Below, in pieces: positions 44,120 to 52,939 of a stretch of 64,000 nt of DNA. The notes below the pieces were generated by a model that saw only the letters and a program-made list of their open reading frames with translations, did no database searches and was not told where the DNA came from. Positions within the stretch are counted from its first letter, which is position 1, and each line of letters opens with the position of its first letter. The stretch lies in NCBI GenBank assembly GCA_949299565.1, contig OX437086.1, forward strand, positions 290,919-354,918, in the 5' to 3' direction. A program made the position numbers and the translations under genes. This DNA is from an uncultured Bacillota bacterium (GTDB lineage: Bacteria; Bacillota_I; Bacilli_A; RFN20; CAG-826).

Positions 44120-44730
44120 AGTTTTAGAATCTCTTTCCGGTCTTCTTCGGTTATTGAACGATATACGCGGCACGGATTGCCGAAAGCTAAACTATTTGCA
44201 GGAATTGAATGCGTAACAACGCTTCCGGCCCCGATTACAGAACCATCACCGATTTCGACGCCTCCAGTTATCACGATGTTTGAAGCTAGCCAGCAGTTAT
44301 TGCCGATTTTGATCCCCTTTGCATATTCAGAATCTGTCTTGATTCCTTTTTCGTTATAGTAACAGTTGCGATCTTTGTAATGAAGGGGATGAACCGGAGT
44401 CACAAGCGAGACGTTGACACCGATGAAGACGTTGTCGCCGATATAAACGGGCGCACAATCGAGGATCGTTAAATTAAAGTTCGCATAGAAATTCTTTCCG
44501 ATGTAGGTATTATCTCCGTAATCAAAATAGATAGGACCTTGAAGATATGTTGACTCGTCCGCATTCGGCAATAATTCACGTAGAATTTTTTGACGTTCAT
44601 CTTCTTTTGTTTCATCAAGTTGGTTATAGAGCGCGCAGAGATGATGCGCTAAACGAAGACGCTCTTTCAGTTCATGGTCTGATGGATCATACAGTTTTCC
44701 ACTCAGCATTTTTTCTTTCTCAGAAAGCAT
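44113..44730 (-). CDS. Maltose/galactoside O-acetyltransferase family (LbH) protein
   Basis: 205-aa hexapeptide-repeat acetyltransferase of the Maa/LacA/NodL group. LSEKEKMLSGKLYDPSDHEL is the Mac domain start; the left-handed helix repeats (IGKNFYANFNLTILD, IGDNVFIGVNVSL) and the loop with TPVHPLH, carrying the catalytic His, follow. Start at the ATG behind AGAGAGG; an ATG five codons earlier lacks it. It acetylates a sugar, precise acceptor unknown. Confidence 0.93.
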   Translation of the reverse strand: MLSEKEKMLSGKLYDPSDHELKERLRLAHHLCALYNQLDETKEDERQKILRELLPNADESTYLQGPIYFDYGDNTYIGKNFYANFNLTILDCAPVYIGDNVFIGVNVSLVTPVHPLHYKDRNCYYNEKGIKTDSEYAKGIKIGNNCWLASNIVITGGVEIGDGSVIGAGSVVTHSIPANSLAFGNPCRVYRSITEEDRKEILKLK

Positions 44731-44783
44731 AAAAACCTCTCTCAATACTTATTATATTAAATAGAATATTTCCAAAAAGACGT

Positions 44784-44789
44784 TATAAT
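44784..44789 (+). promoter_or_regulatory. -10 box of tRNA-Leu
   Basis: TATAAT 9 bp before the mature tRNA 5' end; -35 not convincing. Confidence 0.5.
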
Positions 44790-44798
44790 TCTAGCCAC

Positions 44799-44883
44799 GG
44801 GCCCATGGCGGAATTGGTAGACGCGTTAGACTTAGGATCTAATGGGGCAACTCGTGCAAGTTCAAGTCTTGTTGGGCCCACCA
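44799..44883 (+). tRNA. tRNA-Leu (anticodon TAG)
   Basis: Acceptor GGGCCCA/TGGGCCC, D-arm GGCGGAATTGGTAGACGC, anticodon stem TTAGA/TCTAA with TAG, long variable arm, encoded CCA; 85 nt as expected for a class II tRNA. Confidence 0.96.
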
Positions 44884-45059
44884 TCTTATAACTAATTTTT
44901 TGATACAAATTAAGGGTGTCGAAATTAACGATATTTGTCCGAGAAATCGGGCATTTTAATATATTGCGTTTTGCTAGTAGATATGAATTGATTCGAACTA
45001 ACGAAATTTAATATTCTAGTTCTACTGCTGTGTAAGATGAAGGCTTTAAATAATTGTAA

Positions 45060-45306
45060 AAATTGTTACTAGTTAAGTTTCTTATTACATATTTTGTTCC
45101 TTCATCAGTTTTAAAAATCGAGGAAGGCGCGTTTTTTCATATGAGTTCCCATCCGTTGATCATTTACTGCGAGGCAACTAGTCAACCTGCAGAATGGGAC
45201 GATAAATGGAATATTACGATGCCTTATTCTGAGGAACGCTCGGAAGCGATATGGGGGAGTTACCTACGAAGAATTTTTAGAACTGACATCTCAATCATCT
45301 TTATAA
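45060..45306 (+). pseudogene. Relic of a BspA-type leucine-rich repeat (LRR_5) surface protein
   Basis: An open frame without a plausible start reads VPSSVLKIEEGAFF and then PLIIYCEATSQPAEWDDKWN, matching the last repeat of BspA-like proteins (xxIPSSVxxIxxxAF, then IYCEAxSxPxxWDxxWN). After AIWGG the frame is lost at a run of five G (about 45252-45256); the next frame gives VTYEEFLELTSQSSL and stop at 45306. So it is both truncated at the 5' end and frameshifted. It lies between tRNA-Leu and a small gene. Between 44884 and 45059 nothing is recognised. Confidence 0.65.
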
Positions 45307-45330
45307 GGAAATTAAATCAAAGGAGACGTT

Positions 45331-45579
45331 ATGGCGTGCAAATTAAGCGACGATGCAGTAATCGTCATCAAAACAATTCAATCCGATAGCAAAAACACAG
45401 GAAAGATAACTTCCAACAAAGAAATGGAAGAATTTTGCCTCGGCGTCAGTTTGCTTTTAATGGGCGTCAAGGCTTCTGATAAAGACAAAGCCTTTTATAA
45501 ACAAGTCATCGCTTTTTTAGAGGAAATTCAATCCCATATCAATGACATTGATTATGAGGATTTGAATAGCCGTTTATAA
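45331..45579 (+). CDS. Hypothetical protein, 82 aa
   Basis: ATG with CAAAGGAG 6 nt upstream, so translated well. Soluble, probably all-helical (EMEEFCLGVSLLLMGVKASD, AFLEEIQSHINDID). Not recognised. It ends 3 bp from the convergent GH13 gene. Confidence 0.65.
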   Translation: MACKLSDDAVIVIKTIQSDSKNTGKITSNKEMEEFCLGVSLLLMGVKASDKDKAFYKQVIAFLEEIQSHINDIDYEDLNSRL

Positions 45580-45581
45580 GT

Positions 45582-47177
45582 TCAATCTTTATAAATGACA
45601 ATCGCCTCGTAAGGCCTAAGATTGTCGCTCAATCGATAATTGTAGTTATGGAGAATTATTTGACCTTCGATTTTTGGAAGTTTTTGTGTTTGATTAGAAA
45701 AATTGGCAATGACTTCTAATGTTTTTCCTTCATGGATTCTCCGATATGACCAAAGACAATCGCTTTCCTCATATTGAGGGATGAATTTCCCGTCTTTTAA
45801 AAGGTCGCGGAATTGTCGATCTTTCCAAATCAGTAGAGCTTTTTTATAGAAACTAAGGACTGAACGTGGATTTTTTGTTTCTTCCTCGACAGTCCAAGCA
45901 ATTCCGTCGTCTGAGCATTTTAACCATGGTTGGCCGTTAGAAAAGCCGAAATGAGCCTTGCTGCTCCATTGCATCGGAACCCTGGCGTTATCGCGTGAAA
46001 CTTCGCGAATCGCCTTTTCGATGCTTTTATTGTCTAAACCTTTGCTTTTTAATTCATCATAAGCATTTAAAGTTTCAATATCGCGATATTCTTCTTTGCT
46101 GCGGAAAGAGCCGTTTACCATTCCAATTTCATCTCCTTGATAGATGAAGGGCGTTCCGCGCATAAAAAGGTTAGCTGCCAAAAGCATTTTGGCGCCTTCA
46201 CCACGGTATTTAAGATCAATATAGCGATTTAAGGCGCGCGGCAAATCGTGGTTATTCCAGTAGAGGGTATCCCAGCTTTTTTCTTGTTCAACCATTTGAC
46301 GATGGAAGATGATTTCTCTCAATTCTTTCATGACAAAAGGTTTACGAACCCATTTTCCATATTTTGGGTTTTCAAAATGCGAGAAGTCGTCAAAAAGAAA
46401 AACCATATTTAATTCATGGCGTTTTGGGTCAGTGTAAAGAACGCGCGTTTCAGCATTTGAACACCATGTTTCGCCTACAGTCATTGAATCTTTTTTAGCA
46501 AAGGTGGATGCGGCCATTTCTTGAAGAATCGGATGGAGAGTTGGCCCGTTCGCGGTGATTAGGTTATCAGGATCTTTCCCGATGTTTTCAATGACATCCA
46601 TGCGGAAGCCGTAGACTCCTTTATCGAGCCAATAATTCATCATTTTATAAATATCGTTTCTTAAAGCGGGGTTTTGCCAGTTTAAATCAGGTTGTCCCTT
46701 GGCGAATAGATGAAGATAGTATTCGTTTGTTTCCGCGTTATATTCCCAAGCAGAGCCACCGAAAGTTGATTTCAACGTGTTTGGTTTTTCACGCCAGACA
46801 TAATAGTCGTGATAGGGATTGTCCTTGCTTTTTTTCGCCTCCAAAAACCAATGATGCTTGTCTGACGTATGATTGACGACAAGATCGAGAAGGATCTTGA
46901 GACCTCTCTTTTTACTCTCTTTCAACAAGAGGTCTAAGTCCTCGTCGGTTCCGAAAAGCGAATCGACATGATAATAGTCAGCGATGTCGTATCCGCCATC
47001 TTCCATCGGTGAACTAAAAATCGGCGACAACCAAATTGTCGTTATTCCTAAATCCTTCAAGTAGTCTAATTTGTCAACGATTCCTTTTATGTCACCCACT
47101 CCGTCGCTTTGCGAATCAGAAAATGAACGAGGATAGATTTGATAGACGATTTGATCCTTATAACTATTTTTTTCCAT
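45582..47177 (-). CDS. GH13 alpha-glucosidase (glucan 1,6-alpha-glucosidase type)
   Basis: 531-aa cytoplasmic enzyme. QIVYQIYPRSFSDSQSDGVG start, nucleophile in GFRMDVIE, acid/base Glu in TVGETWC, third acid in NNHDLPRALN. The NNHDLPRAL form is common in dextran glucosidases, unlike ENHDQRRS of the other GH13 enzyme here, so the two likely differ in linkage preference. A perfect cre site lies about 105 bp upstream, so catabolite repression is likely. Confidence 0.92.
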   Translation of the reverse strand: MEKNSYKDQIVYQIYPRSFSDSQSDGVGDIKGIVDKLDYLKDLGITTIWLSPIFSSPMEDGGYDIADYYHVDSLFGTDEDLDLLLKESKKRGLKILLDLVVNHTSDKHHWFLEAKKSKDNPYHDYYVWREKPNTLKSTFGGSAWEYNAETNEYYLHLFAKGQPDLNWQNPALRNDIYKMMNYWLDKGVYGFRMDVIENIGKDPDNLITANGPTLHPILQEMAASTFAKKDSMTVGETWCSNAETRVLYTDPKRHELNMVFLFDDFSHFENPKYGKWVRKPFVMKELREIIFHRQMVEQEKSWDTLYWNNHDLPRALNRYIDLKYRGEGAKMLLAANLFMRGTPFIYQGDEIGMVNGSFRSKEEYRDIETLNAYDELKSKGLDNKSIEKAIREVSRDNARVPMQWSSKAHFGFSNGQPWLKCSDDGIAWTVEEETKNPRSVLSFYKKALLIWKDRQFRDLLKDGKFIPQYEESDCLWSYRRIHEGKTLEVIANFSNQTQKLPKIEGQIILHNYNYRLSDNLRPYEAIVIYKD

Positions 47178-47282
47178 AATCTTGCAAAATTGATTTTAAT
47201 GACTGATTGACGATTAGATACTAGCACATAAATGATTGAAAATGCGTAATGAGCATAAATGTAAGCATTGTGGAGGTGTTAT

Positions 47283-47296
47283 TGTAACCGCTTACA
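47283..47296. promoter_or_regulatory. Perfect cre (CcpA) site
   Basis: TGTAACCGCTTACA fits TGWAANCGNTNWCA and is a near-perfect palindrome. An extra ATGTAAGC at 47259-47266 forms a wider inverted repeat with the GCTTACAT half. It lies in the divergent region between the GH13 gene and the 45-aa membrane protein; the rest of 47178-47441 shows no other feature. Confidence 0.7.
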
Positions 47297-47441
47297 TCAA
47301 GTGATATAACGAGATTGATTTAATCGAGGAAGAAAAAACGAACTATTTGATTTTGTCAGTCTCAATAAAGGCACATTTCCAAGATGCGATGTAACAATCG
47401 AGTTATAGATAGAAGCAGTGTAATTCTTGGAGGTAATAAAG

Positions 47442-47579
47442 ATGCCAATACTTGAATGGTTTCATATAGTGGGCATTATCGGAATTGCGCTTTTCTTCGG
47501 TGTTCTCATCATTGGGCTTTTCTTAAGCTGGCTTATTTCTGAAATACGGAAAAAGACGGAAAACCAAAATCAAAAATAA
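47442..47579 (+). CDS. Small single-span membrane protein, 45 aa
   Basis: TTGGAGGTAATAAAG precedes the ATG. One hydrophobic helix (IGIALFFGVLIIGLFLSWL) with a short N-terminus and a basic/polar tail EIRKKTENQNQK. Small stand-alone membrane peptides of this kind are often regulators or toxins; no evidence decides. It is followed by the frameshifted locus below. Confidence 0.65.
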   Translation: MPILEWFHIVGIIGIALFFGVLIIGLFLSWLISEIRKKTENQNQK

Positions 47580-47587
47580 TCAATTAT

Positions 47588-48492
47588 TTGAATACAGTCG
47601 TTCTCGCTTTGATACCGCTTGTTTGCTGTTCTGCGTATGCAATCACCGGCAACATGATTGTGAATAACGAACTTGCAACACATTACGGCTCGCCGTTGAC
47701 AAAGACATATCATCTATCTGAGGGACCTCTTGATCTCTCTCAAGATAGTCAGCAAACGCTTGAATTCGATTCTGATTTTCTATATAAGCCTTTAACGCCT
47801 AGTTTCGACGAAGAATATTATCTTACTTCCCCAATGCTCAGATATCGTTATCTAAGCGAAGAGGAGTTACCGAAAATTACGATTGAAGATGGCAAATTGA
47901 CTATTTAGACATTTCTTTTATTGCAATAGAAGACGGTTATGAAGGGCATTTAGTTTTGATTGATATCAATTATCTAAGTGGGGATTTAAACGTTACATTC
48001 GACTTTAACTTTGAGTTTTCCTCAAAAGATGAAATGGAGTGGTACAACCTCTATGTTAGCAGCGACAAAAACTGCAATATGATGGACGTTATCTCTAGTT
48101 TCACTAGTTTTCCTCGTGAGATTCATCAGCTTGTCATCGATTCTAGTTACAACAACCCTTTAACTTTTGAATATCGTTTTCCGATTGATGATGATCGCGG
48201 TGATCTTGAAGTGAGCCAGGAATATTTCTATCGACTTGCTGAAAATGAGTATCGGGCCTCTGAATTGTTTGTGCGAGATTTGCTTTTGCCGAATCTTGGG
48301 TATTCGCTTTATCTTCAAAGCGGGCGCTTAAATGAAAGCAATCCTCTTTCGGAAGGCTTAAACGCTGGGCGGGAAATAATAAACTTCCTTTCTTTGAGTG
48401 ATGAAACTAAACTCCCTTCAACCGTTTCAGAAGGTCGAGCGATAAGCGTGAACGAGTGGGCAAAAGGAAATAGACCGGAACTTTATTTGTGA
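47588..48492 (+). pseudogene. Frameshifted secreted protein of unknown family
   Basis: Two open frames belong together. The first (47588-47908) starts with a hydrophobic signal-like segment (VVLALIPLVCCSAYAIT) but has only a TTG without a ribosome binding site; it ends at TAG. The second frame is open from 47887, so DYLDISFIAIEDGYEGHL can follow directly after KITIEDGK if one base is skipped near 47890-47905. It then runs to 48492 (LEVSQEYFYRLAEN). Either a decayed gene, a sequencing error, or regulated frameshifting. No family is recognised. Confidence 0.55.
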
Positions 48493-48509
48493 ACCGTAAC
48501 TATTAGATA

Positions 48510-48540
48510 AAAGCTCAAAGTTTTTTCTTCTTTAAGCTTT
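48510..48540 (+). terminator. Weak stem-loop upstream of the flippase-like gene
   Basis: AAAGCTCAAAG and CTTTAAGCTTT pair with one mismatch around a T-rich loop, ending in TTTT. A poor terminator. Confidence 0.35.
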
Positions 48541-48556
48541 TGCTAGAATAACTCCG

Positions 48557-50059
48557 TTGAAACGCCTTATGGAAGAGAAGACAAATCCAAATATTTCTTA
48601 TAATGAGCAAACTAAGAAGAAAAAAGGCTTTCGTCGCTATTTAATCACAGTTTCGCTTTTATTGATTTTAACTATAGGCTCGGTTCTTTTTTCTTTATAT
48701 CAAGCCGGCGGTGGAGACATTGTCGAAGGCGGTTTGCAAATTGTAAACGCGATTGGCGGTTCTGACTACCGCTGGTTATTGGTTTTGGCAGCGCTTCTTA
48801 TTGTTTCTTACCTTTTAGACGGCCTTGTTATTTTTGTTTTCGCTCGTCTATATACGCGACGATATCATTATTACCAGGGTTTGGCCAATACTTGCGTCGG
48901 TGCTTTTTATAACAATGTGACGCCGGGCGCCAGCGGCGGTCAGGTAATGCAAGTTTATACTTTGAAAACTCAAGGAATCGCTGTCAGCAACGCTGCCTCA
49001 ATCATGGTCATGTGGTTTATCTTGTATCAAGCTTCGTTGATTGTGATGGGAGTGATTTCAATCGCTGTTATGTGGAATCGAATCGCTGATATCAGTGTCA
49101 ATATCGGCATCAGCATCGGTGGTTGGGATGGCACTTTGACGATCATCCCTTTAATCATCATTGGTTTCGGTCTCAATTTAAGCGTCATTGCCGTCTTGAT
49201 TCTTATGTCGTATTCCCATCGTTTTCATAATTTCATCATGCATTATGTGGTGGGATTTTTAGGGAAGATTCGTCTAGTCAAAAATCCCGACCGAACAAGA
49301 GAAAATTTGAGAATCCAAGTTGAAAATTTCAAGATTGAATTAAAGCGTTTGCAAGCCAACATTCCTGTCACAATTCTCATTTTTGTCCTTTTCTTTGTGA
49401 TTTTGACAATTCGTTTTTCGATGCCGTATTTTGCAGGCATGGCCTTAAACGCTCTTCCCAGTCAAACGTTTGACATTTCGTTGATGTTTGACGCCTGCTT
49501 TCGCAATTCCTTTCACCAGATGGTCACCGGTTTGATTCCGATTCCCGGTTCAGCCGGTATTTCTGAAGTTTTCTTTAACATTGTTTTTGGCAATTTCTTC
49601 GGTCCTACAATTGTCGATGGCACGATAATCCGTTCGGCTGAGGTCAACCTCAATACCGCTCAAATCATTTGGAGAACCGCTACCTTCCACCTTGTATTCA
49701 TTATCTGCGGTCTAGTTACTTCCTTATATCGTTCGCGTCCAAAAGATAATTTTCATTACGCCAATAGACAAACGTTTGTTGATTTGCAGTTAGCGACTTA
49801 TGAGGAACGTAAGCACGCGGTTGACACTCTTTATGAGACGCGGCAATTGTCGCGCAAAGAGATACAAAAGCGTCTTTTGCCATTTGGTCAAGAAACTGGA
49901 GATGCGACGATTGAAGAACCGTTAAAGCGTGCCAAGAGCCCAGAAGATAGCGTAGAAAATAATGAAAAAGAGAAGAAAAAAGTCAAAAGTGCCAATGTTG
50001 TGCGAAAGCGCAGCATTAAGAAAAATGTGAACAAAAAGAAAAAGGACGATAAGAAATGA
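48557..50059 (+). CDS. Flippase-like integral membrane protein (UPF0104/MprF N-terminal type)
   Basis: 500 aa with about eight spans. NVTPGASGGQVMQVYTLKTQG is the signature of lysylphosphatidylglycerol synthase transmembrane (flippase-like) proteins. A long Lys/Glu-rich cytoplasmic tail of about 110 residues (ending in NKKKKDDKK) is unusual. The TTG start lies seven bases after TAGAAT, suggesting a leaderless message; the ATG four codons later is the alternative. It overlaps a glucosyltransferase by 4 bp, so it may flip a glycolipid made by that enzyme. Confidence 0.87.
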   Translation: MKRLMEEKTNPNISYNEQTKKKKGFRRYLITVSLLLILTIGSVLFSLYQAGGGDIVEGGLQIVNAIGGSDYRWLLVLAALLIVSYLLDGLVIFVFARLYTRRYHYYQGLANTCVGAFYNNVTPGASGGQVMQVYTLKTQGIAVSNAASIMVMWFILYQASLIVMGVISIAVMWNRIADISVNIGISIGGWDGTLTIIPLIIIGFGLNLSVIAVLILMSYSHRFHNFIMHYVVGFLGKIRLVKNPDRTRENLRIQVENFKIELKRLQANIPVTILIFVLFFVILTIRFSMPYFAGMALNALPSQTFDISLMFDACFRNSFHQMVTGLIPIPGSAGISEVFFNIVFGNFFGPTIVDGTIIRSAEVNLNTAQIIWRTATFHLVFIICGLVTSLYRSRPKDNFHYANRQTFVDLQLATYEERKHAVDTLYETRQLSRKEIQKRLLPFGQETGDATIEEPLKRAKSPEDSVENNEKEKKKVKSANVVRKRSIKKNVNKKKKDDKK

Positions 50060-51231
50060 AAGTAGCGCTTTTTTCTGACACATATCCGCCGGAGATCAAC
50101 GGCGTAGCCACTTCATGCCGGACGCTTCATAATTCGCTTCTAAAGCATGGACATGAGTGCTTAGTTGTTACGACAAATCCATATGGTTTTGAATTAGCAC
50201 TCGATCATGACGTCATGCGTCTTCCAGGTATTCGCCTCCGCCATCTTTACGATTATCGGATGGCTTGGGTTTATAATTCTGGGGCGATGCGAATCGTCCG
50301 TGAATTTCAACCCGACTTGATTCACATTCAAACAGATTACGGGATCGGACAATTCGGCTATATTGCCGCTAATAAACTGAAAATACCGACAGTCTATACT
50401 TACCACACGATGTTAGAGGACTATACATATTATGTGACAAAGGGCGTTTTTGATCGCGCTGCTAAGGGCATTTTGAGAATGTATATGCGTCATCGTGCTC
50501 ATACGGCCGATGAATTCATTGCCCCGGCTGAAAAAACGAAAGAATATATGCGCTCGGTGATGGTTGATAAATATGTGAGCGTCATTCCGACCGGCATTGA
50601 TTTTCAAGCTTTTACCGCCGATAACAACCCACCAGAAATTATTGCTTCGATTAAGAAAAAATATGGTCTTAAGGATAATGAATTTGTCTTTGTCTCTTTA
50701 GGGCGCGTGGCTAAGGAAAAATCAATCGACGTTCTTCTTCGCGGCTACGCAATCTTCAAAAACGAGCATCCAGAATTAAAAACTAAGTTTGTGATTGTCG
50801 GCGGCGGTCCCGCCCTCAATGAATTAAAGGAATTAAGCCAAACTTTGAAAATTGATGACAGCGTCGTTTTTGTCGGACCAATCAATCCTGACGAAATTCA
50901 TTATTATTATTACCTCGGCGATATTTTCATCAATGCTTCAGTAACCGAGACTCAAGGCTTAACTTTCATGGAGGCTTTAGCGGCCTCCCGCATTCTTTTG
51001 GTCCGTTATGATGATTCGCTTCGTGATTTAATAAAAGAAGGGAAGAATGGATTCTTTTTCTTGGATGAGAATGACTTGGCCAAGAAATTGCTTTATGTAA
51101 TGTCTTTATCTTCTGAGATGAAGAAAGAAATCAGGATGAACGGCTTAGAATCCATTGAACCATATTCCTTAGAAAGGTTTTATGAAAACGTCATACGAGT
51201 CTATAAACGCGCTCTCCGCAACAAATGGTGA
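50056..51231 (+). CDS. GT4 glycosyltransferase, diacylglycerol glucosyltransferase-like
   Basis: 391 aa GT-B enzyme. FSDTYPPEINGVATS at the N-terminus is typical of the Acholeplasma monoglucosyl-diacylglycerol synthase group; the C-terminal nucleotide-sugar site is NASVTETQGLTFMEALAAS. Expected to put glucose on diacylglycerol for membrane or lipoteichoic acid anchors. Coupled by a 4-bp overlap to the flippase-like gene, and recX begins inside its 3' end. Confidence 0.88.
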   Translation: MKVALFSDTYPPEINGVATSCRTLHNSLLKHGHECLVVTTNPYGFELALDHDVMRLPGIRLRHLYDYRMAWVYNSGAMRIVREFQPDLIHIQTDYGIGQFGYIAANKLKIPTVYTYHTMLEDYTYYVTKGVFDRAAKGILRMYMRHRAHTADEFIAPAEKTKEYMRSVMVDKYVSVIPTGIDFQAFTADNNPPEIIASIKKKYGLKDNEFVFVSLGRVAKEKSIDVLLRGYAIFKNEHPELKTKFVIVGGGPALNELKELSQTLKIDDSVVFVGPINPDEIHYYYYLGDIFINASVTETQGLTFMEALAASRILLVRYDDSLRDLIKEGKNGFFFLDENDLAKKLLYVMSLSSEMKKEIRMNGLESIEPYSLERFYENVIRVYKRALRNKW

Positions 51232-52012
51232 AGTTTTAGAAATTCACCACCGCAACAGCAGCGAAGTTTCAATTATTTTTAAACCAAATATCAAAATTTT
51301 AATTACAAAGGATGTTTATCTTCGTCATTATTTTTATGTTGGCAAAGTCTTTTCACGTAAAGAAATTGAAGAAATAAAGAAAGAGCTTCGCCTTCAAGAC
51401 CTTTATAAATACGGTCTCATGCTTTTAAAAAGAGGCGCTTATTCCTCTTTTGAGATTCATGAACGTCTATTAGCAAAAAGCGGAAATAATTACAACGATG
51501 CAGACGCGGCATTAAAACTTTTAATTGAAAATAATCTAATAAATGATCGGCTTTTTGCGGAGAATTTCTTGGATAGCAAGGCAAATTCTCCTAGTTATGG
51601 CAATGAACGAATTAAAGATGAACTTTTGAATTTTAAACATCTTGACTCCGGCATTGTTGAAAGTCTTGTTTTTCCTTCAGAAAATGAACGCGCCGAGGCA
51701 TTAATGAAACGTTTTTTAAGGCAAAACAATGATTCCTATCAAGAAAAAAAGAGAAAACTATGGGAACTATTGAATAAATATGGTTACGAAAAAGGAACGA
51801 TTGCCTCGCTTATTGAAAGCCTTAACTTTGATGACGAGGAAGAGAATGAGAATCGCAAAAAAGCTTTAGAAAAGGCGCTACGTCTTTATGCTTCGCGTTA
51901 TGAGGAGAAAGAACTGAAGAGGCGTTGTTATAATTATCTTCTCCAAAAGGGCTATAATTTAGAAGGTTTTGAGACGTTATATCGAGGATTCAAAAATGAT
52001 GAAAAAAATTGA
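51182..52012 (+). CDS. recX: Regulatory protein RecX
   Basis: 276 aa, modulating RecA filaments. The three-helix repeats are visible, e.g. LYKYGLMLLKRGAYSSFEIHERL and YNYLLQKGYNLEGFETLYRGF. The ATG has GAAAGG upstream and lies 50 bp inside the glycosyltransferase gene in another frame. recA itself is not in the window. Confidence 0.88.
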   Translation: MKTSYESINALSATNGEVLEIHHRNSSEVSIIFKPNIKILITKDVYLRHYFYVGKVFSRKEIEEIKKELRLQDLYKYGLMLLKRGAYSSFEIHERLLAKSGNNYNDADAALKLLIENNLINDRLFAENFLDSKANSPSYGNERIKDELLNFKHLDSGIVESLVFPSENERAEALMKRFLRQNNDSYQEKKRKLWELLNKYGYEKGTIASLIESLNFDDEEENENRKKALEKALRLYASRYEEKELKRRCYNYLLQKGYNLEGFETLYRGFKNDEKN

Positions 52013-52937
52013 AGCACTGTCTGAAGGCGATCATATCAATTCTTCCTATCTCGTCAGTAATGTAACAAAAGGAGTAACGACTAATTCCCGCAGTTATTTG
52101 ACAGTTACTTTCCAAGATAACTCTGGCACGATTGAAGGAAAGAAGTGGGATGTTCAAGAAGGCGACAATGAAATCTTTAAAGTCGGAAATGTTGTCAACA
52201 TCGACGGCGAAGTCATTTCTTATCGCGAACGCCTGCAATTAAAAATTTATGATGGCGAGATTGTGAATCCCGAATTGATTGATTATGAGCGTTTTGTGCC
52301 AGCTCCTCCGATACCGCGTGAAGAACTAGAAAAGAAACTTGATTTATATCTTGCTTCATTTTCTTCTGAGCCACTTAAAAAACTCGTTAATGCCATCATT
52401 GCACGTCATAGAAAATCTTATGTCAGTTATCCGGCTGCCATGAGCTTCCATCATAATTTTGCTTCAGGACTTCTCTACCATTCGCTTTCGATGGCGGATT
52501 TAGGAGAACAAGTAGCCAAGTTATATCCTTCAGTAAATCGTGATTTATTGATTGCCGGCTGCCTTTTGCACGATATTGGCAAAGTGGTCGAATTATCGGG
52601 TTTAGTCGCTACTAAATACACCTTAGAGGGAAAACTTCTAGGTCATTTAGCCATCGGAGCCATGGAGGTCAAAGAAGTCGCTGACTCTTTAAAAATTGAA
52701 GGGGAAATGCCGCTTCTACTCGAACATCTGCTTTTGTCACACCATGGAAAGCCAGAATTCGGAGCCGCTGTAATGCCCTTAACGCGCGAAGCTTTGGCCT
52801 TAGCGATGATTGATGATTTAGACGCTAAAATGAATGTTTTGGATAAGGCTTTTAAAGGTTTGGAGCCCGGTAGTTTTTCCTCTAGAATTATGGCTTTGGA
52901 CGATCGTTCGTTTTATTTAATGAATGACGAAGAATAA
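51996..52937 (+). CDS. 3'-5' exoribonuclease YhaM family protein
   Basis: 313 aa. N-terminal OB-fold (LTVTFQDNSGTIEGKKWD) and an HD domain with HHNFASGLLYHSLSM, CLLHDIGKVVE and LLLSHHGKPEFG metal motifs. YhaM degrades single-stranded RNA and DNA from the 3' end. Start at the ATG after GAGGA; it overlaps recX by 17 bp. Confidence 0.93.
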   Translation: MMKKIEALSEGDHINSSYLVSNVTKGVTTNSRSYLTVTFQDNSGTIEGKKWDVQEGDNEIFKVGNVVNIDGEVISYRERLQLKIYDGEIVNPELIDYERFVPAPPIPREELEKKLDLYLASFSSEPLKKLVNAIIARHRKSYVSYPAAMSFHHNFASGLLYHSLSMADLGEQVAKLYPSVNRDLLIAGCLLHDIGKVVELSGLVATKYTLEGKLLGHLAIGAMEVKEVADSLKIEGEMPLLLEHLLLSHHGKPEFGAAVMPLTREALALAMIDDLDAKMNVLDKAFKGLEPGSFSSRIMALDDRSFYLMNDEE

Positions 52938-52939
52938 TT

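Noticed and set aside
47588-47908. First frame as a complete 106-aa secreted protein
   Set aside because: It lacks a ribosome binding site and its sequence continues smoothly in the next frame, so it is treated as one part of a frameshifted gene.
36600-48500. Genomic island integrated at the tRNA genes
   Set aside because: No integrase, transposase, direct repeat of a tRNA 3' end or phage gene is visible, although the broken genes indicate local instability.
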